This document shows, one piece after another, positions 46,901 to 55,419 of a stretch of DNA of 64,000 bases. Position 1 is the first letter of the stretch. Each line of letters begins with the position of its first letter. The notes below the pieces were generated by a model. It had not been told where the DNA came from. It did not search any database and saw only the letters and a program-made list of their open reading frames with translations. This DNA is from Lytechinus pictus (Eukaryota > Echinodermata > Echinoidea > Temnopleuroida > Toxopneustidae), in contig NC_087252.1 of NCBI RefSeq assembly GCF_037042905.1, positions 25,220,994-25,284,993 on the forward strand, written 5' to 3'. The position numbers and the translations under genes were made by a program.

Positions 46901-47683
46901 GGAAAATGTCATGGAAACCACGCATGATGGGCTTGCCAGAGGATTTCCCTTTTAGAATGGTGCAGTGTTCTTTTTATATGGGTATCATTATGAAGCAATA
47001 TGAACCCAGGGCTCCGTAACACAAAGGTTTGCGATGAATTGCAAATATATATATATATCTATCAATTTTGCATAACTCTGCAGTATAGAATATAGAAAAC
47101 CAATAAATAAGTTAATAATACATACATATATATATATGTATATATATATATATTTATATAATATAGGGTAGTTATATTGCGCACATATCCACCTTGTTAG
47201 GTGCTCAAGGCGCTCCTATATTACCCGGCTAAGCTAGGCGTTCATAGCGCACACAGCTTTTTAAGAATTTCTTCCTACCGGTCCCCATTTGCCTCACCTG
47301 GGTTGAGTGCAGCACATTGTGGATCAGTTTCTTGCCGAAGGAAATTACGCCATGGCTGGGATTCGAACCCACGACCCTCTGTTTCAAAGTCCGAAGACTA
47401 ATCCAATGGGCCACAACGCTCCACACTGATAATATAACATATAACACTGATTAGTTCCCGGTCAGTATTTTAAACAGAGTGCGCAGGCAACGATGATCTT
47501 GATTGGTCATTGGTGTTTAGCGATTGATTGCAAACCTTTGTGTTACGGAGCCCAGGATAGCTATACGGCAGACTTTCCAAACTTGTCTTAGTTGCGTTTG
47601 TTTCTTTTCGTTGATTTGTTAAATTGACGCTTGGTTACAAAGTTCTGGTATATGTTTTTCGTTTCTTATTTTCTTTTCAGAGC
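43971..47683 (+). CDS. Acidic Pro/Glu-rich single-pass membrane protein, four coding exons
   Basis: Predicted exons are 43971-43979, 44210-44996, 45822-45890 and 47682-47683. The first is just ATG ACG CAG followed by donor GTAAG. The second starts after ...AAACAG and ends before GTGAGT. The third lies between TTTTATAG and GTAAGT. The stop TAG is split across the last junction. Phases agree throughout, giving 288 residues. The second exon has no ATG of its own at its start, so the tiny exon supplies the start. Residues ~54-115 are poly-Pro then Pro-Glu-Pro repeats, and the region to ~240 is strongly acidic. PPMY at 179-182 is a PPxY WW-domain (NEDD4-type) ligand. A hydrophobic segment spans ~243-265 after basic STRAR, followed by a 23-residue tail. 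There is no signal peptide, so the long N-terminal part is probably cytosolic and the tail outside. I do not recognise the family. Intron 3 carries a MITE and a SINE. Confidence 0.65.
45104..45821 (+). other. Intron 2 of the membrane-protein gene (part)
   Basis: The intron begins at 44997. If it is not spliced, translation would continue to a stop at 45101-45103. It includes an inverted repeat around 45410-45510 ('tttgcaccctaaatgaaccc' against 'ggtgcaaagttaaagagggtt') and no other exon. Confidence 0.5.
45938..46144. mobile_element. TTA(C)-flanked MITE, copy 2 of the AGCCAGGGTTACACC family
   Basis: AGGCCGGGTTACACC at the left and GGCGTAACCCTGGCT at the right have TTAC outside both ends (45934-45937, 46145-46148). 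It is the reverse-orientation relative of 37829-38046. It lies in intron 3 of the membrane-protein gene. Confidence 0.8.
46495..46665. mobile_element. GGGCCCATTTCAGAAAG-type MITE
   Basis: 'gggggcccatttcagaaaga' at the left pairs with the inverse of 'actctttcagcaacaggcccc' at the right. 'gatcgcaactttat' and 'gttgcgattg' pair further in. It lies in intron 3 of the membrane-protein gene. Confidence 0.65.
47007..47555. mobile_element. GGGCTCCGTAACACAAAGGT MITE, split by a SINE
   Basis: 'gggctccgtaacacaaaggtttgcgat' at the left is the inverse of 'ttgcaaacctttgtgttacggagccc' at the right. The middle holds (TA)n repeats and a minus-strand SINE. A short intact relative is at 55285-55419. Located in intron 3 of the membrane-protein gene. 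Confidence 0.75.
47165..47430 (-). mobile_element. tRNA-derived SINE, nested in a MITE
   Basis: On the minus strand 'gcgttgtggcccattggatta' is an A-box-like start and 'gggttcgaatccca' a B-box. The body 'gtgctgcactcaacccaggtgaggc' is shared (inverted) with the fragment at 53.86-54.09 kb. The tail runs into an AT-rich repeat at about 47165. Confidence 0.8.
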
Positions 47684-47888
47684 CCAGAGTGGACTGACAC
47701 CAATAACCTTGGAAACGGATTTATATCGTCACCATGGTAACCAAACATTCTTAGGCTGAAACTCAAGGATTGCCAAAACAAAGCCATGAATACTGACCTA
47801 TCTCCGATCGGATGCCAGTTCTAATGTACATGGACATAATGAGGAGAAAAATCGAGTTCCCATAGCACAAGTCAGTTAACTCTGACAT

Positions 47889-47894
47889 AATAAA
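47889..47894 (+). promoter_or_regulatory. Polyadenylation signal of the membrane-protein gene
   Basis: AATAAA about 205 bases after the predicted stop codon, and the first one downstream of it. Confidence 0.45.
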
Positions 47895-48417
47895 ACGATA
47901 CAAAACCTGTATAAAGGAATGTAAAATTGACCGTATAATGGCCTTCCTTAGTTCCAGGGATTGGATCTTAAATCTTATGAATACTCATCCCAACGTTCTT
48001 TGAAAACGGTACAGCTCACGTGTTGTTAAAAATTCTTTATTTCATGTATCATGTGTATTTATACAATTTACAGAAGTACCTTAAGGCTAGTTGATATCTA
48101 GATAATGTAAGTATTTATTTTTGGAGCAATTTTTTAAATGTTATTTTCATGAACGAAATAACCACCATATAAACATGTCTGTCGGCAATATGATGTGATG
48201 TTATAAACGTACGTCATGCTCATTGACGTCATGGCATCTCTTAGAGGCTGAAGCCATTGCCACGCATCTGTCGGTGAATCACTGCAGCTGGACCATCTCC
48301 GACCCGCTCTCCGTTTATGCGTCTTCCTATATCCTCTAAGGGAGGGCGCTGTGAGATTATGACGTCATATGCATAAGGTCTATTATGGCTGTACCTGGGG
48401 CTCGAGCTGACCATGGC
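47895..48417. other. Intergenic stretch before the LINE
   Basis: No coding sequence. Two CRE-type TGACGTCA sites are present (about 48224 and 48359) and a CpG-richer patch lies at 48240-48350. Confidence 0.4.
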
Positions 48418-48431
48418 ATAAAGCTACAACA
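48418..48431 (+). repeat. Target-site duplication of the LINE, left copy
   Basis: ATAAAGCTACAACA, repeated exactly at 53684-53697 on the other side of the element. Confidence 0.92.
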
Positions 48432-48618
48432 GGAATGAGAAGCCGCTTTTGAGGTGTTACGACGCCTCTCTTCTCTCCTCCGTTCAATTTGAACTTAAAT
48501 CTTTGGAAATCGATTTTTGCTATTATTATTTTTCTCTCATATTGAAGGACTTTTACAAAGGAATATCATAGGACATTTACATCGTGAGTATAATTTGGAT
48601 TATTGTCCCGTTTCCGAG

Positions 48619-49749
48619 ATGTTTGCGGAGAAAGCTAGGCCACTCCCTTCATTTCTTCCACAAGGTCCCAAACCCGTATTTCTACGTTCAACCGACATCC
48701 GTAACGTAGACAAGAAACCACTTTCGGGAGAGGAACTTTACAAGAGTATCGTAAAGGTCGTTGACCCTGAGAATATCTCAGGTATTCAAGAAATTCGACA
48801 CCTATGGAGAATTTACCTAATCTCATCCGAGGATAGAGTTTCATTGATTTCAAACGGCCTTGATCTACGTGGATCTTTTGTTGCTATCCATGACGTCAAT
48901 CCTTTTACAAAGGCGAGGGATGAGCATCTTACCAGGGTTGTAGTGAAAGATATCCCCCTTTCTTTAAGTGATGACGTCATCAGAGGAGAGATCTTGGCAC
49001 GAAAGCAAGAAATAAAAGGAGATATTCATCGGCAGAGGTTGCGGGTCAACGGTCAGCTTACCAATTGTTTGAATGGGGATAGGGTCATCTTCATCACCCC
49101 TCCAACCCACCCACTCCCAAGAAAGATGAGCTTCGGTAACCTGTTCACCGGTAGAGTTTACCACGATGGCCAACCACAGCAATTCAGCAGGGGTCAGGTG
49201 AAATGCTCGAGATGCTTAGAAGTTGGTCACCATGCATCCACCTGTATTAGTGAAGTAAAGTGCCTAAGGTGCAGCAAGTTTGGGCACATGAAAAGTGCTT
49301 GCCCTGACAACGAAAGTGCTGATGTGTTACGTAATATCGCGGCATCTAGTGATACCATGGATACAGCGTGTGCTCCCGACCCTGAAGCGACCACTCAACA
49401 CAAAGAATCTTCTTCGAGTCATCAAGAAGCGAAACGTCAAACGAGCCTCGCGGATTTCCTGACGAAACCACAGCAAAGTGATCGTAGTGGCGCGAGTACA
49501 TCTTCACTTCCTCCTCGTAAAGCTGCAAATCGTCAGACATCGTACGCGTCAGACGGAGCGATCTCCAACAACCGAGAGCAGCGACTACAGAGAAGGCAGT
49601 TGAATAAGGACGTAGAAGCACAAGTGAGCAGCAGCGAAAGCGAAGTTGACTCACCTTCAACATCATCATCATCTGAAGTTCCAAAGGCTGTTTCGAAAGG
49701 TAAAAAACCCGCAAAAAGAAGGCGAAAAGGATCAAATAAAATCAAATAA
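48619..49749 (+). CDS. LINE ORF1: nucleic-acid-binding protein with two CCHC zinc knuckles
   Basis: The first ATG in the frame is at 48619, giving 376 residues. The frame is open further upstream but without an ATG. Two perfect CX2CX4HX4C knuckles lie at residues 196-209 (CSRCLEVGHHASTC) and 215-228 (CLRCSKFGHMKSAC). The region after them is Ser/Gln-rich and polar, and the end is highly basic (KGKKPAKRRRKGSNKIK), suited to RNA binding or nuclear entry. ORF1 proteins of this group coat the element RNA and form the transposition particle with the ORF2 protein. The N-terminal ~190 residues may hold an RRM-like fold, but I cannot show it from motifs. Confidence 0.9.
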   Translation: MFAEKARPLPSFLPQGPKPVFLRSTDIRNVDKKPLSGEELYKSIVKVVDPENISGIQEIRHLWRIYLISSEDRVSLISNGLDLRGSFVAIHDVNPFTKARDEHLTRVVVKDIPLSLSDDVIRGEILARKQEIKGDIHRQRLRVNGQLTNCLNGDRVIFITPPTHPLPRKMSFGNLFTGRVYHDGQPQQFSRGQVKCSRCLEVGHHASTCISEVKCLRCSKFGHMKSACPDNESADVLRNIAASSDTMDTACAPDPEATTQHKESSSSHQEAKRQTSLADFLTKPQQSDRSGASTSSLPPRKAANRQTSYASDGAISNNREQRLQRRQLNKDVEAQVSSSESEVDSPSTSSSSEVPKAVSKGKKPAKRRRKGSNKIK

Positions 49750-49796
49750 ACTTCGAATACGTTCCTAGACAAAGTTGATCTTATTCTCTACTTTTA

Positions 49797-52700
49797 ATGA
49801 TCGGTGCTTCAGTGCACTTTATATCCTTGAATGTGAGAGGGCTTCGGGATCATCTGAAGCGAAGTAAGATTTTTCTTTGGTTAAATCAACAGAAAAGTGA
49901 TATCGTGTTTTTACAAGAAACGTACTGGACAAGTGATCTAGAACCTAAAATTAGTAATGAATGGAAAGGCCAATGTTATTTTAATCATGGAACGAACCAT
50001 TCGAAAGGGGTTGCAGTTCTGATTAAAAATAAGCTTCATATTGAAAACATATGTAGCAAAGCTAAAGGAGATGGTAGAATACTAAATTTGTCTTTCACAT
50101 GTCAAGGTGAATGTTTTAATTGTATTAACATTTATGCACCCACCAAACGATCTGATAAAGGTTCATTTTATAGAAATTTTATGAGTTGGATTAAAAACGT
50201 TGTAAATCCAAATGAGAAAATGATTTTTGGTGGAGATTGGAATTATGCTCAAAACAAAAAAATAGACACACAAGGAATTTTATATACATATGGTGCAGAT
50301 GATTATATCTTAAAGCTAAAAAAACAATACTTATTGTTAGATATCTGGAGAAAGTTATATCCAGCATGTAAGCAATATACATGGAGGCAAAATTCCCTCA
50401 ATTTATTTTCTCGTTTGGATTATTGGCTTATTTCAAGAGACCTTAGCCAATATGTTCTCTCTACGGATATCAGACCATGTCTCAATTGTGACCACAATGC
50501 TATTTCATTGAAATTAAAACTTTTTAACGACGTGCGAGGAAGGGGTTACTGGAAATTTAATAGTGACCTACTTAAAGATGATATATATAGGTTGAATATC
50601 GGAAATGTAATATATAAATGTAAATTGAAATATGAGAACCTTGATGCTCAAGGAAAGTGGGAAATGTGTAAAGTTAGAATTAAAGAATATACAATTAAAT
50701 ATGCTATAGATGTACAACGAAAAAAGAGAGAAAAACTTGTTCAATTGGAAAGGCAATATTTTTTATTGAACAAAGAAATGGACAGTAGTCCTAATGATAG
50801 AAATGTCGAAGAAATCAATAAAATAAGGAAAGATATCGATGATTTGTATAATTATAAATGTAAAGGAGCTTACATAAGATCGAGAGAGAAGTGGATGGAG
50901 GAAGGTGAAAAATCAACAAAGTACTTTCTTGGCCTTGAAAAAAGAAACGGAAAAAAGAAAGAAGTTGATTGCCTAGAACACAACGGTAAAACAATCACTG
51001 ATAAGGTGAAAATATTACAGAGATTACGTAAATATTATGATGATTTATATAAAAACCTTAATTCTATTAGTGATTTAGAGTACGAAAAATATTTATTTCA
51101 TACAAATATACAAATCCTAAATGAAAATGAAGCATCGGGTTGTGAAGGTGATATAACCGAAAAGGAATGTGCCGAGGCTCTGTCAAGAATGCAGAATAAT
51201 AAATCACCAGGTAGCGACGGCCTCACAGCCGAGTTTTATAAATGCTTTTGGAGCAAGCTAAAAGATATGTTAATGAACAGTTTAAATGAAGGACATAGAA
51301 AGCAGCAATTGTCTCCAAGTCAAAACATGGCCATTTTGGCGTTATTGTTTAAAAAAGGAAATAAAAACATCATTCATAACTGGAGACCAATATCAATCCT
51401 AAATGTGGATTACAAAATTCTTGCACAAGTTCTTGCCAAACGACTACAAAATGTAATAACGAGCATTGTATCTCCCGATCAAAGTGGTTTTATTAGAGAA
51501 AGGTCATCAGCCGAAAATATACGTCTGGTGCAAGATATAATTGATTATTATCAGGGCATAAAAGCCCCGGGCATAATTATGTTTCTGGATTTTGAAAAAG
51601 CCTATGACAACATAAGTCATAACTTTCTATTTCACCTTTTAAAAAGATTAAATTTTGGAAATTCATTCATTCGGTGGATTCAATCGATGTATAAAAACGC
51701 AAAAGGCCGTGTGCTAAATCATGGCTGGATCTCTGAAACTTTTCAAATTAAAAGAGGTGTAAGGCAGGGGTGCCCCCTCTCATCACTACTTTTTATTATT
51801 GTTGCAGAAGTTTTGGCGACGAAAATTAAACAGAATCATAAAATTGAAGGTCTCAGTTTACCGATTTCGCAGTTGAATGATGATCAAGTAGAAGTAAAAA
51901 TATCCCAATTTGCAGATGATACAACTATATTTATGAAAAATGAAAGTTCTCTTTCTATTTTGATGGAAGAATTAATACTATTTGGTTCAAATGCTGGGCC
52001 AAGGATTAATTTGCTAAAAACCAAGCTGCTGAAGCTTAATATTGATGTTGTCCCCGGACAAATAGAATGTACTGAAGAACCGATAAAATATTTAGGTATA
52101 TATGTTGGGAAAAATGAGAAAGATGTTGAAGATTATAATTGGCAAAATAAACTAGATAAGATACAAAATATTATTAGAGTATGGAAACTAAGAAATCTAA
52201 CATTTTTCGGAAAAATTATTATCATCAAAACTTTGTTGGTGTCTCAAATTGTGTATCCTGCAAAAGTGATTAGAATTCCCCAGAAAGTAATCAAATCTCT
52301 AAATAAAATGTTATATACTTTTATTTGGAATTCTTCAAAAGAAAAGGTTAAAAGAAATGTTTGTATAAATAAAACAAACGAAGGTGGTCTTGGTATGGTC
52401 CACTTGGAATCGAAAATTGAATCGCTTAAGATTTCGTGGATAAGCAAGTTGTTAGAGCAAGGCGAACGTAGTTGGAAATTTCTTTTTAATTATTGGTTAT
52501 CAAAGATTGGTGAAATTCCTTTATGTTTTGAATACAATATATCAACAAAAGATATGAATTTTCTTTGTACAAAAGCAAATATACCTAGTTTTTACCATGA
52601 TTTTTTTTGTAGCTGGTCCAAGTTAAGATACATTGGTATATTTGGAGTAAAAAACATTGAAAATGAAATCATTTGGAATAACAGCAATATTACTTTTAAT

Positions 52701-53342
52701 AAACGTATGTTGGTATTTGAGAAATGGAAGCATGCAGGTATAATTAGGGTTAAGGATGTTATAAGAAATCGTCAGTGGTTAGCACCAAATATTTTAAATA
52801 AATCTGTCTATTCTTCTCAGCTTTTATTTGATTTAGAATATGCTAAATTAAAAAAGTCTTTTCCTGTTTATTGGTTGAATAAGTTGTTTAAGGAAAATTA
52901 TCCACTCGAATTAAAAAAAAGTGAACGAATCTTAATTTCATTAAAAAGTGGAGAACAAATAACTCTAGATTATTTACCAACAAGAAAGATATATTCTCTA
53001 TTATGTTCGGAGGTATCGGAAGAACCAGGCATTGTTTCTTTTTGGTCTAATCTTTTTTCATTACCAGTTTCCTTTAGTTGGAGCCATGTATTTTATTTTA
53101 AGTTGCATTTAATTGTGGATAATAGAATTAGACAATTTAGTTTTAAATTTTTGAACAAGATTGTACCCTCAAGAGACAATTTATTTAAGTGGCATGTAGT
53201 AGAAAACAACTCATGTAACATTTGCGGAGAAGTTGATACCACTTTTCATTTCATACTGTATTGTAAATATGTTCGATTTTTTTTGGAAAATTATAGAAAG
53301 GTTGGTATTTTATATTTTCAAGATGACTATTTCTATAGATGA
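49797..53342 (+). CDS. LINE ORF2: endonuclease-reverse transcriptase, C-terminal end frameshifted
   Basis: The N-terminal ~230 residues form an apurinic-type endonuclease with the expected motifs: LNVRGLRD, FLQETYW (catalytic Glu), NIYAPT, GGDWN, SRLDYWLIS and CDHNAIS (Asp-His). Reverse transcriptase follows: NWRPISILNVDYKI, FLDFEKAYD (~596-604), GVRQGCPLSSLLF, FADD at 705-708 and KYLGIYVG. A CX2CX7HX4C finger starts at residue 1140. In this family the endonuclease nicks the target and the RT copies the RNA from the nick. All catalytic residues visible are intact. The reading frame is lost in a T8 run at 53277-53284 and stops at 53340-53342. The relative at 13.6 kb shows that the true end lies in the next frame. 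Confidence 0.93.
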   Translation: MIGASVHFISLNVRGLRDHLKRSKIFLWLNQQKSDIVFLQETYWTSDLEPKISNEWKGQCYFNHGTNHSKGVAVLIKNKLHIENICSKAKGDGRILNLSFTCQGECFNCINIYAPTKRSDKGSFYRNFMSWIKNVVNPNEKMIFGGDWNYAQNKKIDTQGILYTYGADDYILKLKKQYLLLDIWRKLYPACKQYTWRQNSLNLFSRLDYWLISRDLSQYVLSTDIRPCLNCDHNAISLKLKLFNDVRGRGYWKFNSDLLKDDIYRLNIGNVIYKCKLKYENLDAQGKWEMCKVRIKEYTIKYAIDVQRKKREKLVQLERQYFLLNKEMDSSPNDRNVEEINKIRKDIDDLYNYKCKGAYIRSREKWMEEGEKSTKYFLGLEKRNGKKKEVDCLEHNGKTITDKVKILQRLRKYYDDLYKNLNSISDLEYEKYLFHTNIQILNENEASGCEGDITEKECAEALSRMQNNKSPGSDGLTAEFYKCFWSKLKDMLMNSLNEGHRKQQLSPSQNMAILALLFKKGNKNIIHNWRPISILNVDYKILAQVLAKRLQNVITSIVSPDQSGFIRERSSAENIRLVQDIIDYYQGIKAPGIIMFLDFEKAYDNISHNFLFHLLKRLNFGNSFIRWIQSMYKNAKGRVLNHGWISETFQIKRGVRQGCPLSSLLFIIVAEVLATKIKQNHKIEGLSLPISQLNDDQVEVKISQFADDTTIFMKNESSLSILMEELILFGSNAGPRINLLKTKLLKLNIDVVPGQIECTEEPIKYLGIYVGKNEKDVEDYNWQNKLDKIQNIIRVWKLRNLTFFGKIIIIKTLLVSQIVYPAKVIRIPQKVIKSLNKMLYTFIWNSSKEKVKRNVCINKTNEGGLGMVHLESKIESLKISWISKLLEQGERSWKFLFNYWLSKIGEIPLCFEYNISTKDMNFLCTKANIPSFYHDFFCSWSKLRYIGIFGVKNIENEIIWNNSNITFNKRMLVFEKWKHAGIIRVKDVIRNRQWLAPNILNKSVYSSQLLFDLEYAKLKKSFPVYWLNKLFKENYPLELKKSERILISLKSGEQITLDYLPTRKIYSLLCSEVSEEPGIVSFWSNLFSLPVSFSWSHVFYFKLHLIVDNRIRQFSFKFLNKIVPSRDNLFKWHVVENNSCNICGEVDTTFHFILYCKYVRFFLENYRKVGILYFQDDYFYR

Positions 53343-53601
53343 AAAAACATTAATCATAGGTTATGATCTGCAAAGTTCCAGCAATGTTATGTGTAATTTA
53401 TTTTGTGTTATTGCTCAATTTGTTATTTATCAAAATTACATAAAAAGCATATTCAAAGGAAAAAGATATGATGCGAATTCTTTATGGATTGAATTCAAGC
53501 TTACTATGATTATTTATTTAGAAAGTTTATGTAAACAAAAAAGCAAGTTAGGAATTTTGAAAAAATGTGATATTCAAAAAATTATTGCATTATTGAAGTG
53601 A
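53285..53601 (+). pseudogene. C-terminal ~105 codons of LINE ORF2 in the +1 frame
   Basis: Just after the T8 run the +1 frame continues open to a stop at 53599-53601. Its residues FKMTISIDEKTLIIGY match FKMTIPINETTLFIGY of the broken minus-strand copy at 13.6-14.1 kb, where the equivalent segment is in one frame with the zinc finger. The distance from the finger is the same in both once one extra T is discounted. A one-base insertion in the homopolymer is therefore the simplest explanation. It could be a real mutation, an assembly error or, less likely, programmed frameshifting. Confidence 0.85.
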
Positions 53602-53654
53602 ATTGATTTTTTTTTTATTGTTTGTATATATGTACATGTTATTGTGAATAAATA

Positions 53655-53668
53655 CCTCGATTAAGAGG
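53655..53668 (+). other. 3'-terminal hairpin of the LINE
   Basis: CCTC-GATTAA-GAGG lies between AATAAA and the A-rich tail. The minus-strand relative has CCTC-TGAAC-GAGG at the same position (13422-13410), so the stem is kept while the loop differs. Confidence 0.65.
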
Positions 53669-53683
53669 ATAAAAGAAAAAAAA

Positions 53684-53697
53684 ATAAAGCTACAACA
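53684..53697 (+). repeat. Target-site duplication of the LINE, right copy
   Basis: ATAAAGCTACAACA, identical to 48418-48431. Confidence 0.92.
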
Positions 53698-53857
53698 ATT
53701 CACGCTCTTTAGGAAAATATTGAATAACTGTTTCATGTTTGTCATTCAGAAAGCCCAAACGCCAAACATTAATTGTTAAAATGGTCCCCATAAGGATGTA
53801 TTTAAACGCTTGAGCGCCTAATTAGAGAAATAATATTAGTAATAATTATACTTACTT

Positions 53858-54090
53858 GTATATAGCGCTTAACACTTTAAGTCTCTAAGCGCTCTACAGT
53901 CAAGCAAGATAATTACACTGGCGTTAGCAGAGCAGCTTGTACGTGCTCTGCGATTTAAGGAATAAATTCCTACCAGGTGCCATGATCACCTCACCTGGGT
54001 TGAGTGCAGCACAGTAGCCGTGCTAAAGCGAGGGTAATATAGTTTGTAGCGCTGAGAAACATTTCATCGAGCGCTATAAATGTTCCATAT
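53858..54090. mobile_element. SINE-type fragment
   Basis: It contains 'cacctgggttgagtgcagcac' as in the 47.2-kb SINE and '..gcgctgagaaacatttcatcgagcgctataaatgttcc' as in the 3' body of the SINE at 4.5 kb. The tRNA-like head is missing. Confidence 0.65.
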
Positions 54091-55284
54091 TATCAAAATT
54101 ATAACTTTTCAGATTCACGTTCATATCCATTTTTTTATATGACACACGATCAAAATGAATTACATCAAATTCCCATTGACATTAATGATGGTTTGATGGC
54201 CGGGAAGTTAAGAGACTTTAGAAAATTTTGGTATGCCGAATAAGAAAGGGAAAAAAGGCGAATTAATCTCTTATTACAAGAAAAAAAAATAAATGGGTGG
54301 CAAAAACGACGGGGAAAAAAAGCTTTCGCTCTCATTAAGATAAACATTCAGGCTGCCGACGTCACCGTTACTCTTTTGAATAATACTAGTAGCAAACGTG
54401 GGGAAATTGTATTAAATATAGATATCATTTAAATATTTTTAGAATACTTTGCTTTTTTCTTGTTTTTAGAATGAAATGTTTTAAATGTATATGATAATAG
54501 TGTTTATCAGATTGACTTTGCATTAACGTATCTTCCTTTAGTTTAATAAAGAGCATATTGAATAAGTGGTTGAAAATAATTGACTGTATGGCTGAAATGA
54601 GTCTGGAGGAATTGTACCATATTGTTTCAGTCCTTGAGTAACCTTACTTGAATGTATTTTTGTATTAAACATTCTTTTTTTCTATTTTGCTATCCTTTTT
54701 TTGTATACATTTCACTGAGTTTGATTGAAAATGTAATAGTGACGTAAACTGTTATATTGTTCCTTTTGATTACGTGTTGATTATGTATGGGTTATATGAT
54801 TTGTGATATCATCAGTTGAAGCAGTATTGTCTAATATTTTGTTTGAATTAGAATAACCCCCATAATCTTTTTTTACAATCATGTTAGGTATTGATTGTAA
54901 ATAGGGAAATATAGGCCTATCTAGTCTTTGTTTTGTAAAGTTAATGGATTGAATACTTTATACCAGCAGGAAAGGTAATTGAGTTACATTTTTATGTGAA
55001 TGTGTAAAACTAGAATCATGAATAGACAATAAATATTAATTAATTTTTATCTTGCTGGAAAACGATTGTGTTTGTGGCACGACTACTTCTCGATCGATGA
55101 GTACTAATTTTTTTAAAGATTGATATTTGGGACCAATCCAAAATTCGATTGAAATATTGTAATCTAATAGATTTAGTGCTCATTCTTATTCTCACTCTGA
55201 TAGGTATATAGAACTCAATCTTATTCTCAATCTATTTTTGGCTTGGTACCCATGCATCACAATCTAATACATTTATTTTCAATC
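54091..55284. other. Stretch without recognised gene
   Basis: AT-rich sequence with no supported exon or repeat boundary. Confidence 0.35.
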
Positions 55285-55419
55285 TGGGTCCCGTAACACA
55301 AAGGTTAGCGATTGATCGTACGCTTGATTTTCACGATTGATTGTACATTGTAGTCAATGCAATCAATCGTAGAAAAATGTTCTACGATCATTGCTAATTA
55401 GCTTTGTGTAACGGGCCCC
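55285..55419. mobile_element. Short MITE, relative of 47007-47555
   Basis: 'gggtcccgtaacacaaaggttagcgatt' at the left is the imperfect inverse of 'aattagctttgtgtaacgggcccc' at the right. The interior pairs through 'gattgattgtac' and 'caatcaatcgta'. Confidence 0.75.

Larger units (their letters stand above)
48432..53683 (+). mobile_element. Full-length L1/Tx1-like LINE (~5.25 kb)
   Basis: The element is bounded by an exact 14-bp target duplication (48418-48431, 53684-53697). It has a ~190-base 5' leader, ORF1 with two zinc knuckles, a 47-base gap, ORF2 with endonuclease, reverse transcriptase and C-terminal zinc finger, an ~80-base 3' UTR with AATAAA (53647-53652), a CCTC-GATTAA-GAGG hairpin and an A-rich tail. 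CX2CX7HX4C near the ORF2 C-terminus and zinc knuckles in ORF1 fit the L1/Tx1 branch. Exact duplication and long open frames point to a recent insertion. One single-base frameshift spoils the ORF2 end. Confidence 0.93.
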
